Positions 17,637-26,937 of a stretch of 62,751 nt of DNA are shown one piece after another (positions within the stretch are counted from its first letter, which is position 1; the number at the start of each line of letters is the position of its first letter). The DNA comes from Neobacillus citreus (GTDB taxonomy: Bacteria > Bacillota > Bacilli > Bacillales > Cytobacillaceae), in NCBI RefSeq assembly GCF_018343545.2, contig NZ_JAGYPE020000032.1, positions 1 through 62,751 on the forward strand. The letters run 5' to 3'. The translations under genes were made by a program, and so were the position numbers. A model generated the notes under the pieces. It saw only the letters and a list, made by a program, of their open reading frames with translations, did no database searches and was not told the origin of the DNA.

Positions 17637-18938
17637 ATGAAAAAACGTTTTAGTTTAGTGGCATTATTGCTTTTATGTTTTAGTTTGATTGTTGGCTGTT
17701 CCAATGGGGAAACAGAAAAGAGCAGCGCAAAGCCAAAAGAAGAGAAGAGTTCCAATGAAAAAGTAAGTTTGAAAATGGCTGTTTTCCCTGCAGATGAAGC
17801 TATTTTTAAACAAGGCTATGAAAATTTCAAAAAGGATCACCCGAATGTCGACATTACATTCGAAACCTTCCCGCAGCAGCAATATTATGAAAAAATCCGC
17901 ATGCAGCTTTCTGGCGGAGAAGGCTATGACCTATTTACTGGTCAAATGGATAACATGGTAGACACAGGAATTCTGGCACCGCTTGATAAGTACATTAAAG
18001 ACAGCGGTGTGGATGTTTCCGGATACGGCTCCATGTATGACACTTATAAATATGAAGGCAAAGTACTCAGCCTTCCATACCGTAAGTCCAATTGGATGCT
18101 CTACTATAACAAGACTTTATTTGATCAAAAAGGCGTTCCATATCCAAGCGATGATATGACATGGGATGAGTTCCGTGAATTAGCCAAGAAAATGACCAGC
18201 GGAAGCGGAGAAAACAAAGTATACGGCGCTTACCTGCAGCAATGGCCGCAAACTTGGTACATGGGCGCTGTTCAAAAGGGTGCATCGATTATTGATAAAG
18301 ACCTGAAACCATTTAAGGATGCACTGCAAACAAGGGTTGACCTTGAAAAGGACGGTTCGATCATGAAATGGTCTGAACAGGTATCAACAGGAGCACATTA
18401 TAATGCCGCCTTCCAAAAAGGGAATATTGCGATGAACATCATTGGCGATTGGCATGTTGCTCAGCTTCGTCAGGGGGAAAAAGAAGGAACCTTAAAGTTT
18501 GACTGGGATGTTGTGCCAATTCCGCATCCAGAAGGCGTTGCCAAGAATACTTCATTGGCATTGCCAGTTTCGATCATGATGAACAAAAATACGAAGCATC
18601 CAAAAGAAGCATTTGAATTCCTGAAGTACATGACAGGTAAAGAAGGGGCAGAGCTTCTTGCCGGAGCAGGCTATTTAACTGGATATATGGACAAGGATGT
18701 GGAAGCGGCTTATCTTGGCGACGGTTCACAAAAGCCAAAGAACCTTCATTATTTCTTGGAAACAAAAGAATATCCAGAATACCCAATGTTACCAGGTGTG
18801 AAAAACGTTGTCGTTGAACAAATCTTCAAGCAAGAGGGAGAGCTTGCCTTGCTTGGCCAAAAATCAGTTGATGACACCATCAAAGACATCACGAAACGCG
18901 TAAAAGACGAATGGGCAAGTAAGTATGGAGAAAAGTAA
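17637..18938 (+). CDS. Sugar ABC transporter substrate-binding lipoprotein (CUT1 family)
   Basis: This 433-residue lipoprotein has lipobox LIVGC (Cys21), a Lys/Ser/Glu-rich linker, and a family 1 extracellular solute-binding fold (FKKDHPNVDITFETFP, YDLFTGQMDNM, TWDEFRELAKKMTSG). It presumably binds oligosaccharides released by the secreted lyases; unsaturated GAG disaccharides are the likely ligand from its neighbours. AAGGGGGAC precedes the ATG at 17637. It is the first gene of the long operon and is separated from its permease genes by a terminator-like hairpin, which should raise its expression relative to the membrane subunits. Confidence 0.88.
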   Translation: MKKRFSLVALLLLCFSLIVGCSNGETEKSSAKPKEEKSSNEKVSLKMAVFPADEAIFKQGYENFKKDHPNVDITFETFPQQQYYEKIRMQLSGGEGYDLFTGQMDNMVDTGILAPLDKYIKDSGVDVSGYGSMYDTYKYEGKVLSLPYRKSNWMLYYNKTLFDQKGVPYPSDDMTWDEFRELAKKMTSGSGENKVYGAYLQQWPQTWYMGAVQKGASIIDKDLKPFKDALQTRVDLEKDGSIMKWSEQVSTGAHYNAAFQKGNIAMNIIGDWHVAQLRQGEKEGTLKFDWDVVPIPHPEGVAKNTSLALPVSIMMNKNTKHPKEAFEFLKYMTGKEGAELLAGAGYLTGYMDKDVEAAYLGDGSQKPKNLHYFLETKEYPEYPMLPGVKNVVVEQIFKQEGELALLGQKSVDDTIKDITKRVKDEWASKYGEK

Positions 18939-18950
18939 TTAGCATTGAAC

Positions 18951-18994
18951 TTGGCACTGCTCTAAGGTCTTCATACAGCAGTGCCAATTTTTTT
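18951..18994 (+). terminator. Intra-operon terminator/attenuator after the binding-protein gene
   Basis: TTGGCACTGCT (18951-18961) and AGCAGTGCCAA (18977-18987) form a perfect 11-bp stem followed by seven T. It lies between the binding-protein and permease genes, with no clear new promoter after it, so partial read-through is expected. Confidence 0.7.
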
Positions 18995-19014
18995 AAAAGA
19001 AAGGATGAAACAGT

Positions 19015-19914
19015 ATGAAGCCTGGTAAAGCTGTAAAATCGAAAGCGATTAGGCGAAATCGAATCACCGCTTATACCTTTCTTCTGCCAAATATTATTGG
19101 CTTCCTTGTATTTATCTTCGTTCCCGTGATTGCCTCCTTCTTTATGAGTTTCACCTCTTGGAATGGCTTTGGGAATATCGAATTTATTGGACTAGATAAC
19201 TATAAACAGCTGTTGAAGGATGCTAATTTCAAAATTTCATTTATTAATAGCATCCTGTTCATGTTAATCTCTGTCCCGATTACGCTATTTATTTCGGTGT
19301 TGATCGCGATTGCCTTAAACCGGGGTATCCGCTTTGTCAAAGTGTTCCGGACGGCCGTTTTCCTGCCGTATGTCACAGCGACAATTGCTGTTGCAGCTGT
19401 CTGGCAGCTTATCTTTAACCCGTCAATGGGTCCGATTAACGGAACGTTAATGAAGCTGGGGATTGACTCACCTCCCGGCTGGCTATCATCGCCATCCTGG
19501 GCGTTAATCTCCGTATCAATCGTCTATATTTGGCATTCAGTTGGCTATTATATGATTCTATTTTTAGCGGGACTGCAAAACATCCCAGATTATCTTTACG
19601 AAGCAGCCGAATTGGACGGCGCGGGACCGATTACGAAGTTTTTCCATATCACGCTGCCATCATTATCTCCTGTATTGTTCTTTACCACGATCATTGGTGT
19701 GATTAACTCGTTTAAAGTATTTGATTTAATCTATGTGCTGACAGGGGGAGGACCGGGCCGGTCGACCCATGTGCTCGTCTACGACATTTACAATACAGCC
19801 TTTAAACAATTTGAGTACGGGTACGCCTCAGCGATGGCTTATGTATTGTTCTTAGTGATTCTAATCATCTCGATCATCCAATTTAGTGGGCAGAAAAAAT
19901 GGGTGAACTATTAA
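19015..19914 (+). CDS. Sugar ABC transporter permease, MalF/UgpA-like
   Basis: This 299-residue membrane protein has six hydrophobic segments; the first follows a basic N-terminus (SKAIRRNRITAYTFLLPNIIG). The EAA loop YEAAELDGAGPITKFFHITLP contacts the ATPase. It is one half of the membrane channel of the CUT1 importer, with the second permease encoded 38 bases downstream. AAAGAAAGGATG precedes the ATG. Function in uptake of GAG oligosaccharides is inferred from the lyases, sulfatases and GH88 enzyme in the same operon. Confidence 0.88.
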   Translation: MKPGKAVKSKAIRRNRITAYTFLLPNIIGFLVFIFVPVIASFFMSFTSWNGFGNIEFIGLDNYKQLLKDANFKISFINSILFMLISVPITLFISVLIAIALNRGIRFVKVFRTAVFLPYVTATIAVAAVWQLIFNPSMGPINGTLMKLGIDSPPGWLSSPSWALISVSIVYIWHSVGYYMILFLAGLQNIPDYLYEAAELDGAGPITKFFHITLPSLSPVLFFTTIIGVINSFKVFDLIYVLTGGGPGRSTHVLVYDIYNTAFKQFEYGYASAMAYVLFLVILIISIIQFSGQKKWVNY

Positions 19915-19952
19915 CCTATGACTAAACCGACAGAAAGGAGCGGAAGTATTGT

Positions 19953-20822
19953 ATGAATATTGCTACTGAAGCTCAAGTCTATACACCAGAAGTAAAAAAG
20001 AAGAAAAAATTCGCGGTTGGCCAAGCCATTAAGTACATCGTGGTTATTTTAGTTTCCTTGACGATGGTCCTTCCGTTTGTTTGGATGCTGTCTGCTTCTT
20101 TGAAACTGGAAACGGAGATTTTCGGATTTCCCATCAAGTGGATCCCGGAAACATTCCGCTGGGAAAATTACAAGGAAGTTTGGACGGCTGTTCCCTTCCA
20201 TATTTATTACTTAAATACGTTAAAAATTGCCGTCATCACAACCATTTTGGTGATTATCAACAGTTCACTGGCCGGCTATGCGTTTGCGAAAATTAAATTT
20301 CCGGAAAGCAACCGCCTGTTTTTCATCTATGTGGCCACAATGATGATTCCATACCAGGTCATGATGATTCCGCAATTTATGCTGATGAAACAGCTTGGAC
20401 TCGTGAATACGCACTGGGCACTGATTATTCTTGGCGCCTTTAATCCATTTGGGGTGTTCCTGTTCCGTCAGTTCTTCCTATCGATCCCGGATGAATTGCT
20501 GGAAGCAGCAAGAATCGACGGCTTGAGTGAGTTTGGCATCTACTGGCGGATTATCCTGCCATTATCCAAACCGGCCATCGCGACACTCGTCATTTTCTCA
20601 TTCATGCATTCCTGGAATGATTTCTTGGGACCGTTAATCTATCTGACATCGGATCATTTATACACATTGCAGCTGGGCATCCAGCATTTTATCACTGAGT
20701 ATAACACCGAGTATTCCCTGCTAATGGCGGCAGCGGTATCGGCAGTTGTGCCAACCATCATTGTTTATTTCTTAGCACAGGATCATTTCATCAAGGGAGT
20801 TGCCAACACAGGAATCAAATGA
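19953..20822 (+). CDS. Sugar ABC transporter permease, MalG/UgpE-like
   Basis: This 289-residue membrane protein has six hydrophobic segments and the EAA loop LLEAARIDGLSEFGIYWRIILP. It is the second half of the CUT1 channel. GAAAGGAG lies upstream of the ATG at 19953. The next gene, a hyaluronate lyase, starts 15 bases after its stop. No ATP-binding subunit for this importer is encoded anywhere in the window; in Bacillaceae such importers commonly share an MsmX-type ATPase encoded elsewhere. Confidence 0.88.
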   Translation: MNIATEAQVYTPEVKKKKKFAVGQAIKYIVVILVSLTMVLPFVWMLSASLKLETEIFGFPIKWIPETFRWENYKEVWTAVPFHIYYLNTLKIAVITTILVIINSSLAGYAFAKIKFPESNRLFFIYVATMMIPYQVMMIPQFMLMKQLGLVNTHWALIILGAFNPFGVFLFRQFFLSIPDELLEAARIDGLSEFGIYWRIILPLSKPAIATLVIFSFMHSWNDFLGPLIYLTSDHLYTLQLGIQHFITEYNTEYSLLMAAAVSAVVPTIIVYFLAQDHFIKGVANTGIK

Positions 20823-20837
20823 TAAAGGAGCGAACTG

Positions 20838-23800
20838 ATGAACAAAAAGCCTGCAAAAGGATTGTCTGTTCTGATCATACTGTCTTTACTGATTACCATG
20901 TCCGTCAATGTACCATTGATTTTTGCTGATGATAGCGCTGTTCGTTTAGTAAACACAGGATTTGAAGAAACGCAGAAGGCTGCGTCCGGTTGGGACCAAT
21001 TAGGCGCAGCCAACTGGAGCGTGTGGAAGCCGACAGGAAAACCAATTGTATCGATTTCCGAGGATGCCGCCCACTCAGGAAAATACGGGTTGAAAATTAC
21101 AGCCGCCGAAACCGCACGAGCATCTGTAAATCAGGATGTCCCTGTAAAAGGTGGAAAAACCTATTTATTAAGCACGTGGCTGAAGACGGATAATATCGTT
21201 AGCGGCCAGGGGGCACGGATAAGGGTGACCACCTTTGAGAAAGGGCAGCAGCTTGACCTCCTTTACTCAACTCGGCTAACAGGGACTCATGATTGGTCAC
21301 AAATCAAGATGGAGGTAAAGCCTCCGCAAAATTGCGATAGCATCCGAGTCCAGCTTTTCTTTGAAACAGGAACAGGAACCGTCATGTTTGATGATGTTTC
21401 CCTACAGTTGATTGACCCTGCTACATCGATTGCGATTGAAAATAAGGATGTGACGATTAATGAGCAGGAGACAGCGGTTTTGAATGCCAAAATGGAACCC
21501 GCTGACGCCAGCTCAAAGATTTCTTGGTTTTCAAGTGACAATTCTGTTGCCACAGTGGATAACAACGGCACGGTAACCGGAGTAAAAGCCGGTGAAACCG
21601 TGATTATGGCAGTAACGGATAATGGCCTGACTGCCACTAGTACGGTTAAGGTTTTAAGAAATGACGCCCTTGAACGGCCAGCGATTGAACAATTGGAACT
21701 GTCTCCAAAACAACTATCATTATCGGCGGGGCAGCTACGCCTGCTGCAAACGCAGGTTACTCCGGGAAATGCAGACGCCGGCCAGCTTGTCTGGACGTCT
21801 TCCAATGAAGAGGTCGCTTTAGTAGAGAACGGTCTTATCGAAGCGAAATCTCCGGGAACAGCGGTCATTTCTGTTGCGACAACTGATGGGCAGATTAAAA
21901 GTGAAAGTCAGGTCACTGTTACAGCCGCTGTCCAGGACGAGTACGATCAGCTTCGTCATAAGTGGGAAAACCAAATGACCAGTCTCGACTACTACGATGC
22001 TTCGAATGAACGAATGAATAAACTGTTGGCCAGCCAAACGAAATCGGAGCAGTCCTTATGGAGGACGATGGTCAAAAATAAAGATCGTTCTTTCCTCTGG
22101 TATGAGTACAGAAGCACTGATAATTCAGCCGATATTCGCGACAACTACCGGAATCTGACGACCATGGCCAAGGCATTTGCTAATGAAAATTCGGCCCTTT
22201 ATCGCAACCCGCAATTGTTAAAGGATATTGAAGATGCCTTAGAGTGGCTTTATCAAAACCGCTATAACGAGAATATTCAGCAGTATAGCAACTGGTGGCA
22301 CTGGGAAATCGGAGTGCCGAATGAACTAAACAGCATTATGGTGCTTTTATATGATTATTTAGATCAGGAAACGATTCACCGCTATCTGAATGTGATTGAT
22401 CATTTTCAGCCCGATCCGACTAAATCAGGTGCGACGACTCCTAGTAATTACCGCGAAGCAGTCGGCGCCAACCGTATAGATGTCAGTAAGGTAGTTGGCG
22501 TGCGCGGCGTTCTTGTGAAGGATGGTGCGAAAATCGCAGCAGCTCGCGATGCACTGAGCCAAACCTTTGAAAACGTGACATCAGGCGATGGTTTTTATGA
22601 AGATGGTTCGTTTGTTCAGCATGAGGACGTTGCCTACACCGGTTCTTATGGAAATGTGTTAATCGAAGGGTTGACCGATCTGCTTGATTTATTAAGCGGT
22701 TCGACCTGGGCTGTTACGGACCCTAAAGTGTCCAATGTTTATGACTGGATTGAAAATGCTTTTGAACCATTCATGTATAAAGGTGCGTTGATGGATATGA
22801 TCAGAGGAAGAGCGATTTCCCGCAGTTTCCTTCAGGATCATCAGGCCGGGCAAACGATTACCAAAGTAGTGATCCGGCTGGCGCAATTTGCACCAGAACC
22901 GTATGCAGCGAAATATAAGAGTATGGCCAAATCGTGGCTTCAAGAAGATACGTACCTAGATTATCTTTCAAGCTCCAGTAATTTCAAGGACATGGTCCTG
23001 GCTAAGCAGCTGTTGGACAATCAAGACGTTAAGCCAAGGGGCGAGCTTGATTACCATAAGACCTTCGCGTCGATGGACCGTGTGGTGAACAGAAAACCTG
23101 GGTACGCTTTTGGCATCAGCATGTATTCTAACCGGATTCAAAACTATGAAGATATGAATGATGAAAACCGAAAAGGCTGGTATACAGGCGAAGGGATGAC
23201 CTATTTGTACAATGCAGATCTCGCCCAGTACAGCGATGATTTCTGGCCAACCGTTGACCCGTACCGGATGCCTGGAACGACTGTTGATACGATGAAGCGG
23301 GCAGACGGCAGCGGGGAGCATAATTCACCAGAGTCTTGGGTTGGGGGATCGACGCTGGACCGATTTGGTACAGCAGGCATGTCTTACAAAGCTTGGAATA
23401 GTTCGTTAACAGCCAAAAAATCATGGTTTATGTTCGATAACGAAATTGTTGCTCTTGGATCAGGAATCACAAGCGGGGATAACAGAACAATTGAGACGAT
23501 TGTGGAAAATCGGAAAATCCGCGATAACGGATCAAACGAACTGATCATTAATGGGGAAAAACCAGACTTAACCGATGGGCAAAACCATACGGCTGATGCC
23601 AAGTGGGCGTACCTGGAAGGAAATGTGCCGGGGTCTGATATTGGCTATTACTTCCCGGATGGAAAAACTCTTACCTTGAAAAAAGAACAGCGGACTGGCG
23701 CCTGGAAGGACATCAATTATACTGAACCAACGAAGCCAATTACGCGTTCCTACGCTACGATGTGGTTTGATCATGGTGTGAATCCTGCGAATGACACATA

Positions 23801-24251
23801 TTCCTACGTGCTATTGCCGGGCTTAACACCGGAACAAACAGGCCAATATGCCGCCCAGCCGGAGATTTCAATTTTACGAAATGACACGGCCGTTCAAGCG
23901 GTGCAGGAGCTAAAGGAAAATATCATTGGGGCAAACTTCTGGCTGGATGAAAAACAAACAGTTGGGCCATTAACCGTTTATCAAAAGGCGTCTGTTACGA
24001 TGCAGGAGAAGGATGGCGTACTGACACTGGCCATTTCCGACCCGACGATGCAAAATACCGGCACGATTGACATTGATTTTGACGGAAAAGCCTTCGAGGT
24101 TCTTGAAGCCGACGAACAGGTGCAGGTTGTGGAAACGAAGCCTTCCATTAAATTGAAAGTGAACGTCAATCAGGCACATGGAAAGTCCTTCACTGTCAAA
24201 TTAAAAATGATTCCAAGTGTAAAAGGAAACAGTCCACATTCGATTAGATAA
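20838..24251 (+). CDS. Secreted hyaluronate lyase, PL8, with CBM-like and two Big2 domains
   Basis: This 1137-residue secreted lyase has a signal peptide of about 31 residues (VPLIFADD). A CBM4/9-like beta-sandwich follows (about 35-190, GFEETQKAASGW to FDDVSLQ), then two bacterial Ig-like Big2 domains (about 193-272 and 278-360), and a PL8 catalytic part from about 365. Aligned from memory with the pneumococcal enzyme, the catalytic Asn, His and Tyr are N545, H595 and Y604, with the same 50- and 9-residue spacings. RGRAISR and GWYTGEGMTYLYN are further family blocks. It cleaves hyaluronan, and possibly chondroitin, to unsaturated disaccharides outside the cell. It is co-transcribed with the importer. 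Confidence 0.92.
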   Translation: MNKKPAKGLSVLIILSLLITMSVNVPLIFADDSAVRLVNTGFEETQKAASGWDQLGAANWSVWKPTGKPIVSISEDAAHSGKYGLKITAAETARASVNQDVPVKGGKTYLLSTWLKTDNIVSGQGARIRVTTFEKGQQLDLLYSTRLTGTHDWSQIKMEVKPPQNCDSIRVQLFFETGTGTVMFDDVSLQLIDPATSIAIENKDVTINEQETAVLNAKMEPADASSKISWFSSDNSVATVDNNGTVTGVKAGETVIMAVTDNGLTATSTVKVLRNDALERPAIEQLELSPKQLSLSAGQLRLLQTQVTPGNADAGQLVWTSSNEEVALVENGLIEAKSPGTAVISVATTDGQIKSESQVTVTAAVQDEYDQLRHKWENQMTSLDYYDASNERMNKLLASQTKSEQSLWRTMVKNKDRSFLWYEYRSTDNSADIRDNYRNLTTMAKAFANENSALYRNPQLLKDIEDALEWLYQNRYNENIQQYSNWWHWEIGVPNELNSIMVLLYDYLDQETIHRYLNVIDHFQPDPTKSGATTPSNYREAVGANRIDVSKVVGVRGVLVKDGAKIAAARDALSQTFENVTSGDGFYEDGSFVQHEDVAYTGSYGNVLIEGLTDLLDLLSGSTWAVTDPKVSNVYDWIENAFEPFMYKGALMDMIRGRAISRSFLQDHQAGQTITKVVIRLAQFAPEPYAAKYKSMAKSWLQEDTYLDYLSSSSNFKDMVLAKQLLDNQDVKPRGELDYHKTFASMDRVVNRKPGYAFGISMYSNRIQNYEDMNDENRKGWYTGEGMTYLYNADLAQYSDDFWPTVDPYRMPGTTVDTMKRADGSGEHNSPESWVGGSTLDRFGTAGMSYKAWNSSLTAKKSWFMFDNEIVALGSGITSGDNRTIETIVENRKIRDNGSNELIINGEKPDLTDGQNHTADAKWAYLEGNVPGSDIGYYFPDGKTLTLKKEQRTGAWKDINYTEPTKPITRSYATMWFDHGVNPANDTYSYVLLPGLTPEQTGQYAAQPEISILRNDTAVQAVQELKENIIGANFWLDEKQTVGPLTVYQKASVTMQEKDGVLTLAISDPTMQNTGTIDIDFDGKAFEVLEADEQVQVVETKPSIKLKVNVNQAHGKSFTVKLKMIPSVKGNSPHSIR

Positions 24252-24276
24252 ATGTAAGAAAAAAGGAGCGAGACAA

Positions 24277-25710
24277 ATGGAGAGTCAACAAAGACCGAAT
24301 CTCATCTATATTTTTGCCGATCAATGGCGCCGTCAGGCTGTCGGCTATGAAGCGGAGGACCAGGTGATTACGCCAAATATCGATGCTTTTGCGCAGGAAG
24401 GGACGATTTTTTCCCATGCTGTCACTTGCTCTCCATTATGCTCTCCTCATCGGGCCTCACTAATGACCGGCAGGTACCCGAATAGCACAGGGGTTTATAC
24501 CAATTGTAAGGTCGGGGCCGATGTCATGTTGAACCCGGATGAAACTTGTATCAGTGATGTGCTCGCGGAGAACGGCTACCAGACCGCCTATATTGGCAAG
24601 TGGCATCTCGATTTGCCGGAATTAAACGTCACTGATCAGCCGGAATCAGGTGCATCCGACTGGGATGCGTATACCCCGCCGGGACCGAAACGCCACGGCT
24701 TCCAATACTGGTATTCCTACGGGGCATGGGATGAGCATCTCGCCCCGCATTACTGGCAGGATAGTCCGGAAAAAATCAAAGTCAATCAATGGTCGGTCGA
24801 GCATGAAACGGACCAGACTCTTAGGTATCTTGCAAACAGGAATAGCGATCGGCCGTTTGCCTTATTCTTATCATGGAATCCGCCGCACAGTCCATTCGAT
24901 CAGGTGCCGGAAAAATACCGGAACCTGTACGACAGGGAGCAAATAACCTTAAGGGAAAACGTGAACCAGTCCACATTTTTGGTGCATACCGGAGAACCAG
25001 TGGATGGAGGAATCGAGGAATTAAAAGATAAGCAATTAAACTATTTCGCTGCCATCTCAGGTATCGATGACCAGTTCGGAAGAATTTTGCAATTTTTAAA
25101 GGAAGAAAATTTGGAAGAAAACACGATTGTTGTGTTGACATCGGACCATGGTGAAATGATGGGGTCCCATGGCTTGATGGCGAAGCATGTGTGGTATGAG
25201 GAATCAATCGGGGTTCCGTTTTGCGTTCGCTGGCCAGGGGTGATTCCGCAAACAAGAACAGAGCTCCTGCTGAACACCGTCGATATTATGCCGACCCTTT
25301 TGAGCTTGCTGGATTTAGAGATTCCTAGTTCGGTAGAGGGGGCGGATTTATCCGGGTATATCCTGAACCGCCAGAGCGGCGGACCGGGGGAAGCGTATAT
25401 CAGCGCCTATCCGGGCCGGAAGGAAGCGATTGAAGCGTTTCGTGAAGCAGGACTGGATAATCGGGAATTTGGCTGGAGAGCGGTTCGAACCCATAATTTT
25501 ACCTATGTGATTCACCATGGTTATGCCCCTGATGATGAATTGGTCCGTTTGCTTTACGATTTGAAAAACGATCAATACCAGCTTCACCCGGAGCAGATTG
25601 AAGACCCATCCGCCCATCCGGCCGCCTTGGAGCTTGAAGGAAAGCTGTGCCGCTGGCTGAAAGACTTAAATGATCCTTTTTACAACAAACTTAGAGGTGT
25701 TATGAAATGA
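24277..25710 (+). CDS. Sulfatase, Cys-type, cytoplasmic (sulfatase 2)
   Basis: This 477-residue type I sulfatase has Cys55 in CSPHR as the formylglycine site. The N-terminal metal Asp is in IFADQWRRQ and a second metal motif is TSDHGEMMGSHG. No signal peptide is present, so it acts in the cytoplasm on imported sulfated di- or oligosaccharides. GGAGCGAG precedes the ATG. The stop overlaps the start of the GH88 gene (ATGA, 25707-25710), so desulfation and uronate cleavage are translationally coupled, which fits a GH88 that needs a desulfated substrate. The position specificity (4-O, 6-O or 2-O) is not decidable by eye. Confidence 0.88.
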   Translation: MESQQRPNLIYIFADQWRRQAVGYEAEDQVITPNIDAFAQEGTIFSHAVTCSPLCSPHRASLMTGRYPNSTGVYTNCKVGADVMLNPDETCISDVLAENGYQTAYIGKWHLDLPELNVTDQPESGASDWDAYTPPGPKRHGFQYWYSYGAWDEHLAPHYWQDSPEKIKVNQWSVEHETDQTLRYLANRNSDRPFALFLSWNPPHSPFDQVPEKYRNLYDREQITLRENVNQSTFLVHTGEPVDGGIEELKDKQLNYFAAISGIDDQFGRILQFLKEENLEENTIVVLTSDHGEMMGSHGLMAKHVWYEESIGVPFCVRWPGVIPQTRTELLLNTVDIMPTLLSLLDLEIPSSVEGADLSGYILNRQSGGPGEAYISAYPGRKEAIEAFREAGLDNREFGWRAVRTHNFTYVIHHGYAPDDELVRLLYDLKNDQYQLHPEQIEDPSAHPAALELEGKLCRWLKDLNDPFYNKLRGVMK

Positions 25711-26906
25711 CCGTATATGCAGCGGAAGTACGCAAGGAAGAAATTAAAAATATCGAACGTTTTACGAAAGTTCCGGCAGTCGACCGCGCTTTCGTGGAAA
25801 AAGCCATTCAGCATGTGTTGACCAAAATTGACCAGAGCCTAGATGTATTTACAGACAAGTTTCCTGATTCCAACAGTGAGAACCTTGTCTACAAACCAAT
25901 TCAAAACGTGGAATGGACAACGAGCTTCTGGACCGGGATGCTGTGGCTCGCTTATGAGTATACCGGGGAAGAGAAATACCGAAAAGTGGCCGAAAAGCAA
26001 ATTCAGAGTTTTAAAGAACGGCTCGAAAAACGAATTGAAGTTGACCATCATGACCTGGGCTTCCTTTACACATTAAGCTGTGTCAGTGCCTATAGGTTGA
26101 CTGGCAATGAAGAAGCAAAGGAAATCGCCTTAAAAGCGGCAGATTTGCTAATTACCCGCTATTACGATAAAGCAGGGATTATCCAGGCCTGGGGCGACCT
26201 TAACGATCCGAAGCAGCGCGGCCGGATGATTATTGACTGCAACCTGAACCTGCCGTTGCTTTATTGGGCATCGGAGGTAACTGGAAAACCACATTACCGG
26301 GAAATGGCCCAGTCGCATGTCAAGCAGGCAGCTAAATATATTGTCCGTGAAGACGCCTCCACTTTCCATACGTATTACATGGATCCGGAAACAGGCGACC
26401 CATTGTACGGCAATACCCACCAAGGCTTTGCAGATGACTCCTGCTGGGCGCGCGGGCAAGCCTGGGGCATCTATGGATTTCCGCTCAGCTATCATTACAC
26501 AAGTGATTGGAGCTTAGTAGAGTTAGCGAAGAAACTGACAAACTATTATTTAAATCGCTTGCCGGAAGATGAGATTTGCTACTGGGATTTAATTTTTACA
26601 GAAGGCAACGAGGAACGGGACAGCTCAGCGGCAGCGATTACGATCTGCGGCCTGCTCGAGATGGCAAAGCACATGCCGTTAACCGACCCGGAAAAACAAA
26701 TCTATGAAAATGCTGCCTTAAAAATGGTGCAGTCACTATATGAAAACTATCGGACCGAGATCGACAGTGAAGCAAATGGAATCCTCAAGCATGCGGTCTA
26801 CTACAAAGCCGGCGGCCGCGGCGTAGACGAAAGCTGCATCTGGGGCGACTATTACTATTTCGAAGCGTTAATCAGACTTGTGAAGGATTGGAAGATGTAC
26901 TGGTAA
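25707..26906 (+). CDS. ugl: Unsaturated glucuronyl hydrolase, GH88
   Basis: This 399-residue cytoplasmic enzyme hydrates the 4,5-unsaturated uronic acid at the non-reducing end of GAG disaccharides. It frees the amino sugar and an unsaturated uronate that rearranges to 5-keto-4-deoxyuronate. Candidate catalytic residues are D116 (HHDLGF) and D177 (IIDCNLN), 61 apart as in the Bacillus GL1 enzyme (D88, D149). Other GH88 marks are WTTSFWTGMLW and CWARGQAWGIYG. Length matches the family. The start overlaps the sulfatase stop. The following KduI, KduD, KdgK and KdgA genes give the full route for its product. Confidence 0.93.
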   Translation: MTVYAAEVRKEEIKNIERFTKVPAVDRAFVEKAIQHVLTKIDQSLDVFTDKFPDSNSENLVYKPIQNVEWTTSFWTGMLWLAYEYTGEEKYRKVAEKQIQSFKERLEKRIEVDHHDLGFLYTLSCVSAYRLTGNEEAKEIALKAADLLITRYYDKAGIIQAWGDLNDPKQRGRMIIDCNLNLPLLYWASEVTGKPHYREMAQSHVKQAAKYIVREDASTFHTYYMDPETGDPLYGNTHQGFADDSCWARGQAWGIYGFPLSYHYTSDWSLVELAKKLTNYYLNRLPEDEICYWDLIFTEGNEERDSSAAAITICGLLEMAKHMPLTDPEKQIYENAALKMVQSLYENYRTEIDSEANGILKHAVYYKAGGRGVDESCIWGDYYYFEALIRLVKDWKMYW

Positions 26907-26937
26907 ATCTTAATGATTTGAAAGGGGAAATGTTAGG

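Noticed and set aside
24650..25255. Open frames of 98-144 codons inside sulfatase 2 on both strands
   Set aside because: They overlap fully with a well-supported sulfatase gene and show Arg/His-rich shadow composition.
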